From an uncultured Anaerolineae bacterium (GTDB taxonomy: Bacteria > Chloroflexota > Anaerolineae > Anaerolineales > Villigracilaceae), in NCBI GenBank assembly GCA_937120535.1, contig CAKZJX010000086.1, positions 1-55,267 on the forward strand: DNA of 55,267 nucleotides, in the 5' to 3' direction. How positions within the stretch are numbered: position 1 is the first letter of the stretch; each line of letters opens with the position of its first letter. The translations under genes were made by a program, and so were the position numbers. The notes below the pieces were generated by a model, which was not told the DNA's origin, did no database searches, and was given only the letters and a program-made list of their open reading frames with translations. Below are positions 1-7,396 of the stretch, in pieces.

Positions 1-86
1 TGGCGTTGGAGCAGGGCTCGAAGTTCGCCATCCGTGAAGGCGGTTTGACCGTCGGCGCCGGCGTGATCACCAAGATTTTGGAGTAA
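1..86 (+). CDS. tuf: Elongation factor Tu, C-terminal end (partial)
   Basis: Only the last 27 codons are present; the gene enters from the left edge. The frame starting at base 3 ends in [20 protein letters not shown], the classic C-terminus of EF-Tu domain 3, and stops with TAA at 84-86. EF-Tu brings aminoacyl-tRNA to the ribosome as a GTP complex. It lies just upstream of rpmG, tRNA-Trp, secE and nusG, the usual bacterial order, which supports the call despite the short fragment. Confidence 0.93.
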   Translation, partial: ALEQGSKFAIREGGLTVGAGVITKILE

Positions 87-93
87 AATAGAT

Positions 94-264
94 ATGGCGT
101 CGAAGAAGAAAGACATCCGGCCGGTGATCACGCTTCAATGCACGGAATGCAAGGAACGTAACTACACCACTGAGAAAAATCGACGCAACGATCCGAACCG
201 GCTGGAGTTCAAAAAGTTCTGTCCGCGATGCCGCAAGCATACTCTGCATCGCGAAACCAAGTAG
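94..264 (+). CDS. rpmG: 50S ribosomal protein L33
   Basis: This 56-residue protein of the large ribosomal subunit starts with ATG seven bases after the tuf stop. It is basic, begins [20 protein letters not shown] and has two cysteine pairs, CTEC and CPRC, which form the zinc ribbon of the zinc-containing L33 type. The middle part, [20 protein letters not shown], is typical of the family. It is almost certainly co-transcribed with tuf. The close spacing leaves no room for a separate promoter, and the start shows no strong Shine-Dalgarno site, so translation may be coupled. Confidence 0.95.
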   Translation: MASKKKDIRPVITLQCTECKERNYTTEKNRRNDPNRLEFKKFCPRCRKHTLHRETK

Positions 265-332
265 GAACATGCCATGTGCCGAGCATGGTGTAACGGTTTG
301 ACATCGTACGATGCTAGGCACGTGGCGAGCGT

Positions 333-406
333 AGGCCAGTAGCTCAATTTGGTAGAGCACTCGTCTCCAAAACGAGCGGTTGTGGGTTCGAGTCCTGCCT
401 GGCCTG
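333..406 (+). tRNA. tRNA-Trp (anticodon CCA)
   Basis: A complete cloverleaf can be drawn. The acceptor arms are AGGCCAG (333-339) and CTGGCCT (399-405), with discriminator G406. The D-arm holds AGCTCAATTTGGTAGAGC. The anticodon stem is CTCGT/ACGAG with loop CTCCAAA, giving anticodon CCA. The T-arm contains GGTTCGAGTCC. CCA is not encoded at the 3' end. tRNA-Trp between rpmG and secE is a well-known arrangement in bacteria. Confidence 0.96.
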
Positions 407-417
407 CCTAAGGTGAT

Positions 418-443
418 AACGCCGTCGTCCCTGGCGGCGTTTT
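418..443 (+). terminator. Hairpin between tRNA-Trp and secE, possible weak terminator or processing signal
   Basis: AACGCCG (418-424) pairs with CGGCGTT (435-441) around a 10-base loop and merges into a short run of four T. It could end some transcripts after the tRNA or mark the 3' processing boundary. The T-run is short, so read-through into secE is likely. Confidence 0.45.
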
Positions 444-464
444 AGCCGTAAAAAGGAGTGATCT

Positions 465-668
465 GTGACCGCAGAGAAGAAGCCAAATGCCATCACACGT
501 TATATTCGCGAGATGATCGGTGAGCTTCGCAAGGTGAACTGGCCGACCTGGCCAGAGGCGCGGCAATTGACCATCATCGTGCTTGCGGTTATGATCGTGG
601 TGGGAATCTATCTGGCTATGGTTGATGGCCTGGCAGAGTATCTGATTAAGCTGGCTATTGGCACTTAG
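465..668 (+). CDS. secE: Protein translocase subunit SecE
   Basis: This 67-residue SecE is the small clamp subunit of the SecYEG channel in the cytoplasmic membrane. The cytoplasmic amphipathic helix carries the family signature EMIGELRKVNWPTWPEARQL (about residues 17-36). One membrane helix follows, roughly residues 37-60. The start is GTG at 465, supported by AAAAAGGAGTG eight bases upstream. Single-helix SecE of 60-70 residues is normal outside the enterobacteria. It is followed directly by nusG, as in most bacteria. Confidence 0.95.
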   Translation: MTAEKKPNAITRYIREMIGELRKVNWPTWPEARQLTIIVLAVMIVVGIYLAMVDGLAEYLIKLAIGT

Positions 669-703
669 CCGATGCTCAGGTAGGAGACCGGGAAGTCGAG
701 GTC

Positions 704-1438
704 GTGATGAACGCGCAGGAACCCGAAAAGGAATTTGTGCAAGAGCCCATTGAGCCGGAAGAGGCCGTTGCTACGCCGCCGGCCGGAGCGGCTTCGGCTG
801 CTTCGGAGCCGGCCTCAGCCTCGATCTCGATGAAGGCAACTTCTAGTGGTGAAGCCGCCTCCTCTACCGACCTGCCTTCGTCCCCTACCACTCCCGCTGA
901 TCAATCCGCTGAGGGAGGGCCGGCCTGGTATGTCATCCACTGCTACTCGGGGTACGAGAACAAGGTGCGCCACAATCTCGAGCAACGCATCGAGACGATG
1001 GGCATGAAAGACAAGATCTTCGACGTGATCGTCCCCACTCAAGAGGAGATTGAAATTCGGGATGGCAAACGTCGTACAGTAGAGCGCCAGATCTTCCCCG
1101 GCTACGTGTTGGTCAATATGATCATGACCGAAGAGTCCTGGTATGTGGTGCGCAATACGCCCGGTGTGACCGGCTTCGTGGGGATGGGAAACGTCCCCAC
1201 CCCGTTACGGCCGGAGGAAGTGAACCAGATCCTGAAGCGCATGGAAGCGGAAGCGCCGCGGGTTAAGGTCACCTTCAAAGTAGGGGAACGTGTGCGGATC
1301 ATTGACGGCCCGTTCAATGATTTCCGAGGCAACGTTGCCGAGATCGATATGGAGCGTAACAAGGTACGTGTGATGGTCAACTTCTTCGGGCGTGAGACGC
1401 CGGTTGAGTTGGACTTCTTGCAGGTTGAAAAGGCTTAA
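704..1438 (+). CDS. nusG: Transcription termination/antitermination protein NusG with long N-terminal extension
   Basis: NusG binds RNA polymerase and links it to Rho or to the ribosome. The NGN domain begins near residue 74 ([16 protein letters not shown]) and holds the hallmark [12 protein letters not shown]. The C-terminal KOW domain starts near residue 186 and contains [21 protein letters not shown]. The protein is 244 residues, against about 180 for typical NusG. The extra 73 N-terminal residues are rich in Ala, Ser, Glu and Pro and look disordered. The start may be GTG 704 or the adjacent ATG 707; AGGAG at 682-686 is rather far from both, so the exact start is uncertain. An in-frame internal start near 900 would remove the extension but has no obvious ribosome-binding site. 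Confidence 0.93.
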   Translation: MMNAQEPEKEFVQEPIEPEEAVATPPAGAASAASEPASASISMKATSSGEAASSTDLPSSPTTPADQSAEGGPAWYVIHCYSGYENKVRHNLEQRIETMGMKDKIFDVIVPTQEEIEIRDGKRRTVERQIFPGYVLVNMIMTEESWYVVRNTPGVTGFVGMGNVPTPLRPEEVNQILKRMEAEAPRVKVTFKVGERVRIIDGPFNDFRGNVAEIDMERNKVRVMVNFFGRETPVELDFLQVEKA

Positions 1439-1485
1439 CGTGCGGTCAAACGGCTCTAGAAGCCGATCGTCGATCTCTGATTCTT

Positions 1486-1515
1486 GTGGGAGGGCAAAAC
1501 GCCCGCTGCGACCAC
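1486..1515 (+). promoter_or_regulatory. Putative ribosomal protein L1 binding site before rplK
   Basis: GTGG (1486-1489) pairs with CCAC (1512-1515), and GGGC (1492-1495) pairs with GCCC (1501-1504). Between the stems lies an asymmetric internal loop, GA on the 5' side and seven bases (GCTGCGA) on the 3' side. This layout matches the L1 recognition element found in leaders of rplKA operons, which lets free L1 shut off its own mRNA. It ends 12 bases before the rplK start codon. The identification is by eye. Confidence 0.65.
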
Positions 1516-1527
1516 AAAGGAGTAACC

Positions 1528-1953
1528 ATGGCAAAGAAAGTCAAAGCAATCGTTCGTTTACAAATCAAGGCCGGCAATGCAACCCCTGCCCCGCCGATTG
1601 GGCCGGCCCTGGCCGGCCACGGCATCAACATCATGCAGTTTTGCAAGGAATACAATGCCCGAACGTCCAATCGGATGGGCGAGGTGATTCCGGCCGAGAT
1701 CACCATCTACACCGACAGCTCGTTCACCTTCGTGCTCAAGACGCCTCCGACAGCGGTGTTGCTCTGCAAGGCTGCTGGTATTGAGAAGGGATCATCTGTC
1801 CCCAACAAGACCAAAGTCGGCAAGGTCACACGCAAACAAATTCGCGAGATTGCCGAATTGAAGATGAAGGATCTGAACGCCATCGATATTGAAGGCGCTA
1901 TGAAGCAGATCGAGGGAACGGCCCGCAGTATGGGCCTGGAGATTGTTGACTAA
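1528..1953 (+). CDS. rplK: 50S ribosomal protein L11
   Basis: This 141-residue L11 belongs to the GTPase-associated centre of the ribosome. It begins [20 protein letters not shown] and continues with the near-invariant [20 protein letters not shown]. The C-terminal RNA-binding domain includes [20 protein letters not shown]. The ATG at 1528 has AAAGGAG seven bases upstream. A longer reading from 1486 would run back through the leader stem-loop and is unlikely. Confidence 0.97.
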   Translation: MAKKVKAIVRLQIKAGNATPAPPIGPALAGHGINIMQFCKEYNARTSNRMGEVIPAEITIYTDSSFTFVLKTPPTAVLLCKAAGIEKGSSVPNKTKVGKVTRKQIREIAELKMKDLNAIDIEGAMKQIEGTARSMGLEIVD

Positions 1954-1959
1954 ATTTTA

Positions 1960-2019
1960 GTGGGAGGGTCGCTTTCGCCTGGGCGGATCCAGACGAGAAG
2001 GGTGACCCGTTTGCACCAC
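1960..2019 (+). promoter_or_regulatory. Second putative L1 binding site, between rplK and rplA
   Basis: The element before rplK is repeated here. GTGG (1960-1963) pairs with CCAC (2016-2019), and GGGTC (1966-1970) pairs with GACCC (2004-2008). The internal loop again has GA on one side and seven bases (GTTTGCA) on the other. A longer arm fills the tip. It sits 10 bases before the rplA start. Two copies could allow L1 to control each cistron separately. Inferred from matching geometry. Confidence 0.6.
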
Positions 2020-2029
2020 GGAGGAAATC

Positions 2030-2749
2030 ATGGCAAAACACGGAAAAAAATATCTGGCTGTTGCAGCCAAAGTGGATCCTCAACGACTGTATTCCCCGAA
2101 AGAAGCTCTAGCGCTAGCGCGGGAAACGTCTCCGACCATGTTTGATGCCACGGTTGAAGTGCATATCCGCACCGGCCTCGATCCGCGACAAGCTGATCAA
2201 CAGGTGCGCGATGTGGTGGTGTTGCCCCAGGGCTTGGGTAAGACGGTGCGCGTCTTGGTCTTCGCCGCTGGTGATGCTGCCGCTGCTGCTCGTGCGGCCG
2301 GCGCCGACCTGGTGGCAGATGACGACGAGACGATCAAGAAGATCGAAGGCGGCATGTTGGATTTCGACGTGGCGATTGCCACGCCTGACATGATGGGCAA
2401 GGTGGGACGTTTGGGTCGTGTGTTGGGCCCGCGTGGGTTGATGCCCAATCCCAAAGCTGGCACAGTGGTGGCGCCCCACGACATCCCACGCGCCGTTCAG
2501 GAGGCCAAAGCCGGCCGCGTGGAGTTCCGCCTGGATAAAACCGCCAACATCCACGTTGCGATCGGCAAAGTTTCCTTTACTACTGAGCAGCTCCATGAAA
2601 ACTTTGCTGCGCTGATGGAAGCCATTCGCAAGGCCCGCCCGGCCGGCGCAAAAGGCACCTATATCAAGCGCATCACTGTCACTACCACCATGGGCCCCGG
2701 TATCAAAGTGGATCCAAGCGCAGCTCAATCCTTGGAGGTAGGCGGATAG
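2030..2749 (+). CDS. rplA: 50S ribosomal protein L1
   Basis: L1 (239 residues) forms the L1 stalk that helps release deacylated tRNA, and in many bacteria it also represses its own operon. Family features are visible: [20 protein letters not shown] at the start, [43 protein letters not shown] in the middle, and [21 protein letters not shown] near the end. The ATG at 2030 follows GGAGGAAATC. It lies downstream of rplK in the usual order, with a candidate L1 binding site in front of each gene. Confidence 0.97.
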   Translation: MAKHGKKYLAVAAKVDPQRLYSPKEALALARETSPTMFDATVEVHIRTGLDPRQADQQVRDVVVLPQGLGKTVRVLVFAAGDAAAAARAAGADLVADDDETIKKIEGGMLDFDVAIATPDMMGKVGRLGRVLGPRGLMPNPKAGTVVAPHDIPRAVQEAKAGRVEFRLDKTANIHVAIGKVSFTTEQLHENFAALMEAIRKARPAGAKGTYIKRITVTTTMGPGIKVDPSAAQSLEVGG

Positions 2750-2769
2750 TCCTATTCGCTTAACTTGAT

Positions 2770-2895
2770 GTGCCACTTCCCCGAAGACGGCGGGTGTTCC
2801 CATGCCTGGGAACTTAATTTCCTGCCTAGGTGAAGACGAAACGCACCTATTCAACCCACACGGGTCAGAACAGGGCCCAGATTTTGGGCCGGTGA
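2770..2895 (+). ncRNA. L10-type ribosomal protein leader RNA
   Basis: The gap between rplA and rplJ holds the core of the L10 leader: CCGAAGACGGCGGGTG, a GTTCCC/GGGAAC hairpin, then CTTAATTTCCTGCCTAGGTG. In this family the L10(L12) complex binds a kink-turn in such a leader and represses rplJL. Downstream, GGCCCA...TGGGCC forms a further hairpin (about 2874-2890) that precedes the terminator. Recognised from remembered consensus, not from a search. Confidence 0.75.
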
Positions 2896-2897
2896 AC

Positions 2898-2934
2898 GTC
2901 TTTGCCGCAGGAGCGAGTGGCAAAGACTTTTTTT
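2898..2934 (+). terminator. Intrinsic terminator acting as attenuator before rplJ
   Basis: A perfect 9-base stem, GTCTTTGCC (2898-2906) with GGCAAAGAC (2919-2927), is followed at once by seven T. It stands between the L10 leader and the rplJ ribosome-binding site at 2939-2946, so it must be read through to express rplJL. This is the expected place for L10-dependent transcription attenuation. Confidence 0.85.
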
Positions 2935-2955
2935 CTGAAAGGAGGTGATTGTCCC

Positions 2956-3483
2956 TTGGCCATTACTCGACAGCGCAAGGAAGAAATCCTGAAGCAATAT
3001 GCCGATTGGCTGAAGCGCAGCCAGGCGGTTATCCTGATGGAATATACCGGCGCCAAGATGAAAGACTTGGATGTCATCCGGGCCAAGATCCGCGAATCAG
3101 GCGGGGAATTCCATATCGTGAAAAACACCCTGGCTCGACGCGCTTTTGAAGCTGCCGGCATAATCTTTCCGGCCAACCTGTTCGAGCAGAGCACGGCCAT
3201 TTCCTTCGCATTCAGCGATCCGGTGGCGACGGCCAAAGCCCTGGGCGAGGCCGCCAAAGGCATGGCGTTTGCCCGCATTAAGGGCGGCTTCATGGGCGGA
3301 CAGATATTGGACCCAGCCCAGGTGAAAGCCCTGGCCGACCTGCCCCCGCTGCCGGTGACTCGGGCTCGCTTGTTGGGCGTTTTGCAAGCTCCGGCGGCGA
3401 AGTTGGCACGCACCCTGGCTGAGCCGGCCCGCTCGCTGGCGGCCGTCCTGCGCGCTTACTCTGAAAAATCCACTGCTGCCTAG
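2956..3483 (+). CDS. rplJ: 50S ribosomal protein L10
   Basis: L10 is the base of the ribosomal stalk and carries the L7/L12 dimers. I choose the TTG at 2956 because it has a strong AAAGGAGGTGATTGTCCC in front, giving a 175-residue product that starts MAITRQRKEEILKQYADWLK. An upstream in-frame TTG at 2902 would start inside the terminator hairpin. Conserved parts include KNTLARRAFEAAG and the C-terminal helices that bind L12. It follows its leader and attenuator and precedes rplL. Confidence 0.95.
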   Translation: MAITRQRKEEILKQYADWLKRSQAVILMEYTGAKMKDLDVIRAKIRESGGEFHIVKNTLARRAFEAAGIIFPANLFEQSTAISFAFSDPVATAKALGEAAKGMAFARIKGGFMGGQILDPAQVKALADLPPLPVTRARLLGVLQAPAAKLARTLAEPARSLAAVLRAYSEKSTAA

Positions 3484-3543
3484 GGCAGCAAAACTCGCTA
3501 TCTCATCTCTCTGAAATCTTCATCTCTTAAGGAGTACACAACA

Positions 3544-3933
3544 ATGGCTGCAAATCTGGAACAATTGGTTGCTGCACTGAGTGAACTGACCGTTCTCGAA
3601 GCGGCTCAACTGGTCAAAATGCTGGAGGAAAAATGGGGCGTCTCAGCGGCAGCGCCGGTCGCTATGGCTGTCGTCCCCGGAGCGGCTGCACCCGGTGCGC
3701 CCGCCGAACCTGTTGAGGAGAAGACCGAGTTCGACGTGGTCATCAAGGATGCTGGCCCGAAGAAGATCGAGGTCATCAAGGCCATCCGCCAGCTCACCAA
3801 CCTGGGTCTGAGCGAAGCTAAGACCTTGGCCGAAACCCCCGGCGGCAAGGTGCTATCGGCAGTGAGCAAAGATGCGGCTATGGAGGCCAAGAAGAAACTC
3901 GAAGAAGCCGGCGCTGTCGTCGAACTAGCCTAG
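3544..3933 (+). CDS. rplL: 50S ribosomal protein L7/L12
   Basis: This 129-residue acidic protein is the mobile stalk that recruits translation factors. It has an N-terminal dimerisation part ([20 protein letters not shown]), an Ala/Pro/Val-rich hinge around residues 38-58, and the globular C-terminal domain [20 protein letters not shown]...[15 protein letters not shown]. The ribosome-binding site is TAAGGAG upstream of ATG 3544. Its stop is only two bases from the stop of the oppositely oriented SCP2 gene, and I see no terminator between them. Confidence 0.97.
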   Translation: MAANLEQLVAALSELTVLEAAQLVKMLEEKWGVSAAAPVAMAVVPGAAAPGAPAEPVEEKTEFDVVIKDAGPKKIEVIKAIRQLTNLGLSEAKTLAETPGGKVLSAVSKDAAMEAKKKLEEAGAVVELA

Positions 3934-3935
3934 CC

Positions 3936-4265
3936 TCAAGCAACCAAGCGGAACAATTGCGGCAGACGGGCGAGCAGGGGGAAATTGCCCGTTGCCGTAA
4001 ATTTTCGTTGCATCATTGCCTCTGCCCAGGCAATCTCCCCCTGCTGGATAGCACGCCACACCTCAACATCCACGCGGATTGTCAGGCGGGCAAAATCGAG
4101 TTCGCCTTGGTGCAGCGTACACTTACCGTTGGCGATCCGCAAATAATAGGCTGCCGAGTCGGTTCCGTGAAAGAGGAACTGGATTTCGGCGTTTAGTCCT
4201 TGTGCGGCGTTTGGATCAAAGCGAGCGATCAGGTCGTTGAGGAGAGATTCGGCTGTAGAAGTCAT
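3936..4265 (-). CDS. SCP2 sterol-binding-fold protein
   Basis: This 109-residue protein has the SCP2 pattern: a helix with LLNDLIARFDPNAAQGLNAEIQF, then alternating strands (AAYYLRIANGKCTLHQGELDFARLTIRVDVEVWRAIQQGE) and the end motif MMQRKFTATGNFPLLARLPQLF. SCP2 domains bind lipids or other hydrophobic ligands. The start ATG (4265-4263) overlaps the stop TGA of ptsI (4264-4262), so translation is probably coupled. It is the last gene of the PTS operon. Why an SCP2 protein travels with Enzyme I is unknown to me. Confidence 0.8.
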   Translation of the reverse strand: MTSTAESLLNDLIARFDPNAAQGLNAEIQFLFHGTDSAAYYLRIANGKCTLHQGELDFARLTIRVDVEVWRAIQQGEIAWAEAMMQRKFTATGNFPLLARLPQLFRLVA

Positions 4266-5974
4266 TTCTTGGCTCGCTCCTGTAAGAAAGCGATGACCGC
4301 TGCGGAATCGCGCTGAGCCAAGGCGGGTTCTACCAAGGCTGCAGCTTCTTCGCGGCTCCAACGCCGCAGCGTTTCCTTAACGAAAGGAATGGAGGCGGGG
4401 GCCATACTGAATTCGTCTAATCCCATGCCCAATAGCAAGGGTGCAGCAAGCACTTCGCCGGCCAGCTCACCGCACATCCCTACCCAGATGCCTTTTGCGT
4501 GAGCATACTGAATGGTCTGATAGATGAGCCGTAAGACGGCCGGGTGGAAGTGATCGGCGATCGAGCGCACCAAAGGATTGGTGCGATCAGCGGCCAGGGT
4601 ATACTGGGTTAGATCGTTGGTGCCGATGCTGAGAAAATCCACCTCGGCGGCCAGCAGGTCGGCGCATAGGGCAGCCGCAGGCACTTCTACCATGATCCCG
4701 ATCTGAGGCTCTCCGAACGGTTGTTGACGGGCGAGCAGCTCGCGTTGCGCTTCTTCGACCATCGCTCGAGCAGCCAGAATCTCAGCATGGGTGGTGACCA
4801 TCGGGAACATGATGGCGATTTGCCGGCCATGGGCGGCGCGCAAAATCGCCCGCAGCTGGGTTTTGAACAATTCGGGTTGATCGAGCGTGAAACGCAAGCC
4901 TCGTTTGCCTAGAAACGGGTTGGACTCGTGCGGCAAGGAGAGGTAGGGCACAGATTTGTCTCCGCCGATGTCCAGAGTGCGGATGATCAGCAGGTGATTC
5001 TGTAATAAGGTGGAAATGGTCAGGTAAGCTTCATATTGCTCGTCCTCAGTGGGTGCCGAAGCGCGATCCAGGAACAAAAATTCGGTGCGCAACAAGCCTA
5101 CTCCTTCTCCTCCAAAGGGGAGGACTCGCTCGGCCTCGCGCACCGACCCGATGTTGGCCGCCACCGTCACCCTTGTGTCGTCGGGCAGGATCACCGGCTG
5201 GGCAGCGTTCTTGAGCGCTTGATCCAGGCGAGCTTGACGGTCTTGGCGAAGCCGGAGATAGGTTTGTTGCGTATCGACATCGGGATCAAGGATGACCTGG
5301 CCCTCCTGACCATCCACGATCACCCATGTGCCGGGCGAGATCGCCAATACTTCGGGACCCAGGCCGACCACTGCCGGAATGCCAAGGCTACGGGCCAGGA
5401 TCGCCACATGGCTGGAGGGACCGCCGCCAGCGGTGAGGATCCCCAAAATCAGCGAAGCATCCATCTGAGCGGTATCGGAGGGCATGAGCTCATCGGCCAC
5501 CACCACGACCGGCTCGTGCACCTGTTCCCAGCCGCTGGAGGCGATCCCCACCAAGGAGCGTAGCAGACGAGCGCCTACATCCGCCACGTCCACGGATCGA
5601 GTGCGAAAATAATCGTTCTCCATGCCTTCAAACATTGCCTTGAGGGTAGCCGTGACGCGTTGAACAGCGGCCTCGGCTTGGATGCGTTCTGAGCGAATCG
5701 TCCGCTCGATCTCCTCACGGAAGGAGGGATCGATCAGGATCAGGCGATGGGCTGAAAAAACCTCAGCTTCAGCCCGTCCAATCCGCTTTTCTGTGTCCGC
5801 TTCTAAGCGGCTCAATTCTCGATCAACATGCTCGATCGCTTTGTTTAGTCGCTCAATCTCCGACTGGGGATCGGCGATCGGTTTGGGTTCAATGGCCGGC
5901 AAGGGCGTCGAATAGAGGAACGCCCGGCCCATTGCCACCCCAGCGGACGCAGCAATACCTTGAAGCTGTTTCAT
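4262..5974 (-). CDS. ptsI: Phosphoenolpyruvate-protein phosphotransferase (PTS Enzyme I)
   Basis: Enzyme I takes phosphate from PEP and passes it to HPr. This 570-residue protein has normal length. His189 in GGGPSSHVAILARS is the phosphorylated residue and sits at the same number as in E. coli. The PEP-binding barrel shows GEGVGLLRTEFLFLDR, FPMVTTHAEI, MVEVPAAALCAD, FLSIGTNDLTQYTLAADRTN and the cysteine loop GMCGELAGE. Its ATG overlaps the stop of the IIA-HPr gene (ATGA at 5974-5971), and its own stop overlaps the SCP2 start. All catalytic parts look intact. Confidence 0.95.
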   Translation of the reverse strand: MKQLQGIAASAGVAMGRAFLYSTPLPAIEPKPIADPQSEIERLNKAIEHVDRELSRLEADTEKRIGRAEAEVFSAHRLILIDPSFREEIERTIRSERIQAEAAVQRVTATLKAMFEGMENDYFRTRSVDVADVGARLLRSLVGIASSGWEQVHEPVVVVADELMPSDTAQMDASLILGILTAGGGPSSHVAILARSLGIPAVVGLGPEVLAISPGTWVIVDGQEGQVILDPDVDTQQTYLRLRQDRQARLDQALKNAAQPVILPDDTRVTVAANIGSVREAERVLPFGGEGVGLLRTEFLFLDRASAPTEDEQYEAYLTISTLLQNHLLIIRTLDIGGDKSVPYLSLPHESNPFLGKRGLRFTLDQPELFKTQLRAILRAAHGRQIAIMFPMVTTHAEILAARAMVEEAQRELLARQQPFGEPQIGIMVEVPAAALCADLLAAEVDFLSIGTNDLTQYTLAADRTNPLVRSIADHFHPAVLRLIYQTIQYAHAKGIWVGMCGELAGEVLAAPLLLGMGLDEFSMAPASIPFVKETLRRWSREEAAALVEPALAQRDSAAVIAFLQERAKK

Positions 5975-6750
5975 ATCGTTTCGCCGTTTTCCCCGAAATT
6001 GTTCTCGATTAACTCGCGCAAGGCTTGCAGCGCTTCGTTGGCTTGCTCGCCTTTGGCTTGGATTCGAATACGGTGTCCACTGGAAACGCCCAAGCTGAGG
6101 ACACCGAGAATGCTTTTTGCGTTAGCCGGAGGGTTGTTGTTTTCGAGATTGGCCACTAGGATCTCACAAGGGAATTGGTTGGCCAACTGAACAAATTTCG
6201 CCGCCGGCCGGGCATGTAAGCCCACCTTATGACGAACAACGATCTCGATTGATTCCATGTCTGAAGTCGTCGGTTCAGGCATGGCCGGCGCAGGTTCACT
6301 TTCCACGCCTAGGACGGCGCTCAGCAAGTCGTAGGCCTGATTGGCTGTTTCTACGTCAGCGAGCTCTTGAAGCTTTTCCGTATTTTGGAAAAAATCCATC
6401 AGGCGATGCAAAACGTCGATCTGAACCGCCGGCTCGACGACCGAAAGCAAAAACACCAACTGCACCGGCACCGACCGCGTCGGTTCGCCCATGGTGCGAA
6501 ATTGCACGGGCAGTTTCAGAATCCCAACCGCAATGGCCGGCTTCAGGCAATGCTCTACGTTCGTGTGAGGAATGCTGACTGGCAACTCTGTGGGCATGCC
6601 CGTAGGGAAGGTTTCCTCGCGCTGTAAAACGGCCTCGAGAAATGACTCTTTAACGTATCCCCCCTGTTGCATCTTCTCGGCCATAATACGGATAGCCTGC
6701 TCGGCCGTGTGTACGTCCAATCCGACGAAGATCAGTTCTTTGTAGAGCAT
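5971..6750 (-). CDS. PTS IIA (galactitol/fructose type) fused to HPr
   Basis: Two phosphocarrier domains sit in one 259-residue chain. Residues 1-150 are a PTS_EIIA_2 domain with active His62 in VSIPHTN. After a short Pro/Glu/Ala linker (151-163), residues 167-259 form HPr with active His179 in VGLHARPAAKFV and the regulatory-serine region NAKSILGVLSLG (Ser213). The serine is kept, so control by an HPr kinase is possible if the genome has one. The layout resembles FruB-type diphosphoryl transfer proteins. The gene overlaps ptsI by four bases. Confidence 0.93.
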   Translation of the reverse strand: MLYKELIFVGLDVHTAEQAIRIMAEKMQQGGYVKESFLEAVLQREETFPTGMPTELPVSIPHTNVEHCLKPAIAVGILKLPVQFRTMGEPTRSVPVQLVFLLSVVEPAVQIDVLHRLMDFFQNTEKLQELADVETANQAYDLLSAVLGVESEPAPAMPEPTTSDMESIEIVVRHKVGLHARPAAKFVQLANQFPCEILVANLENNNPPANAKSILGVLSLGVSSGHRIRIQAKGEQANEALQALRELIENNFGENGETI

Positions 6751-6770
6751 AGCCTACCTTAATGCCGAAA

Positions 6771-7379
6771 CTAAGAAGCCAAGAGTCGACCCATCAGCGC
6801 ACAGTAGGCCGAGACATCCACTCGCTCTAGGGCATCAAAACCGCTATCCAGGTCCTTGGCGAACACGAACACACCATGGCGCGGCGCCAAGACTACCGCT
6901 GCTTGTTTGCGCACCCGATCCAACTGTGGTTCGATAGCGGCACAAATGGAATCGGCCAATTCTTGGCTATGAGCAGGAGCATCGGGAATCAGACCGATCT
7001 CTGGGCCGAATTTATCGGTGGCATAGAGCATGGAAGGGATGGGCCGTTCGACAGCGCAAAACACCAACGCATTTCGAGAGTGGCCGTGTACCACTGCTGT
7101 CCCATCAGGATAGAATTTAGTCAGCAGGTCGCGGTGCACGCGTACCTCGCGCGAGACCTGCCCTTCTCCTTCCAGTTTGTTGGCCTCTAGATCGAGTATT
7201 AGAATGTTTTCCGGCTTGAGCTGCCAGTGGAAGGCGCTTCCCGCATAACGGGGGGTCATCAAAATTACATCACCCATGCGCACACTGAGGTTTCCGCCGG
7301 CCGTATCGGTGAGAAAGCGAGCATACATCAACTTCCCTACCTCAGCGATCTTCTTGCGCATGTCAAAAATATCGGACAT
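6771..7379 (-). CDS. Class II aldolase/adducin family protein (AraD/FucA type)
   Basis: This 202-residue protein has the zinc-aldolase fold of FucA, RhaD and AraD. Visible are the GGN phosphate-binding turn (FLTDTAGGNLSVR), a candidate catalytic Glu78 (SREVRVHRDL), two zinc histidines in VVHGHSRNAL (His98, His100) and a third in LAPRHGVFVF. Family members cleave or epimerise sugar phosphates such as ketose 1-phosphates. It lies between the PfkB kinase and IIA-HPr genes, so it probably acts on the sugar phosphate delivered by this PTS. The exact substrate cannot be read from the sequence. Confidence 0.85.
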   Translation of the reverse strand: MSDIFDMRKKIAEVGKLMYARFLTDTAGGNLSVRMGDVILMTPRYAGSAFHWQLKPENILILDLEANKLEGEGQVSREVRVHRDLLTKFYPDGTAVVHGHSRNALVFCAVERPIPSMLYATDKFGPEIGLIPDAPAHSQELADSICAAIEPQLDRVRKQAAVVLAPRHGVFVFAKDLDSGFDALERVDVSAYCALMGRLLAS

Positions 7380-7396
7380 TTAGGCTTCCTTCCTGT

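Noticed and set aside
298-326. Promoter with TTGACA at 298-303 before tRNA-Trp
   Set aside because: The -35 is perfect, but no AT-rich -10 box exists at 16-18 bases; read-through from tuf is more likely.
2114-2923. 269-codon open frame on the minus strand across rplA and the L10 leader
   Set aside because: It mirrors rplA and runs through a conserved RNA leader; composition is not protein-like and no start signal is present.
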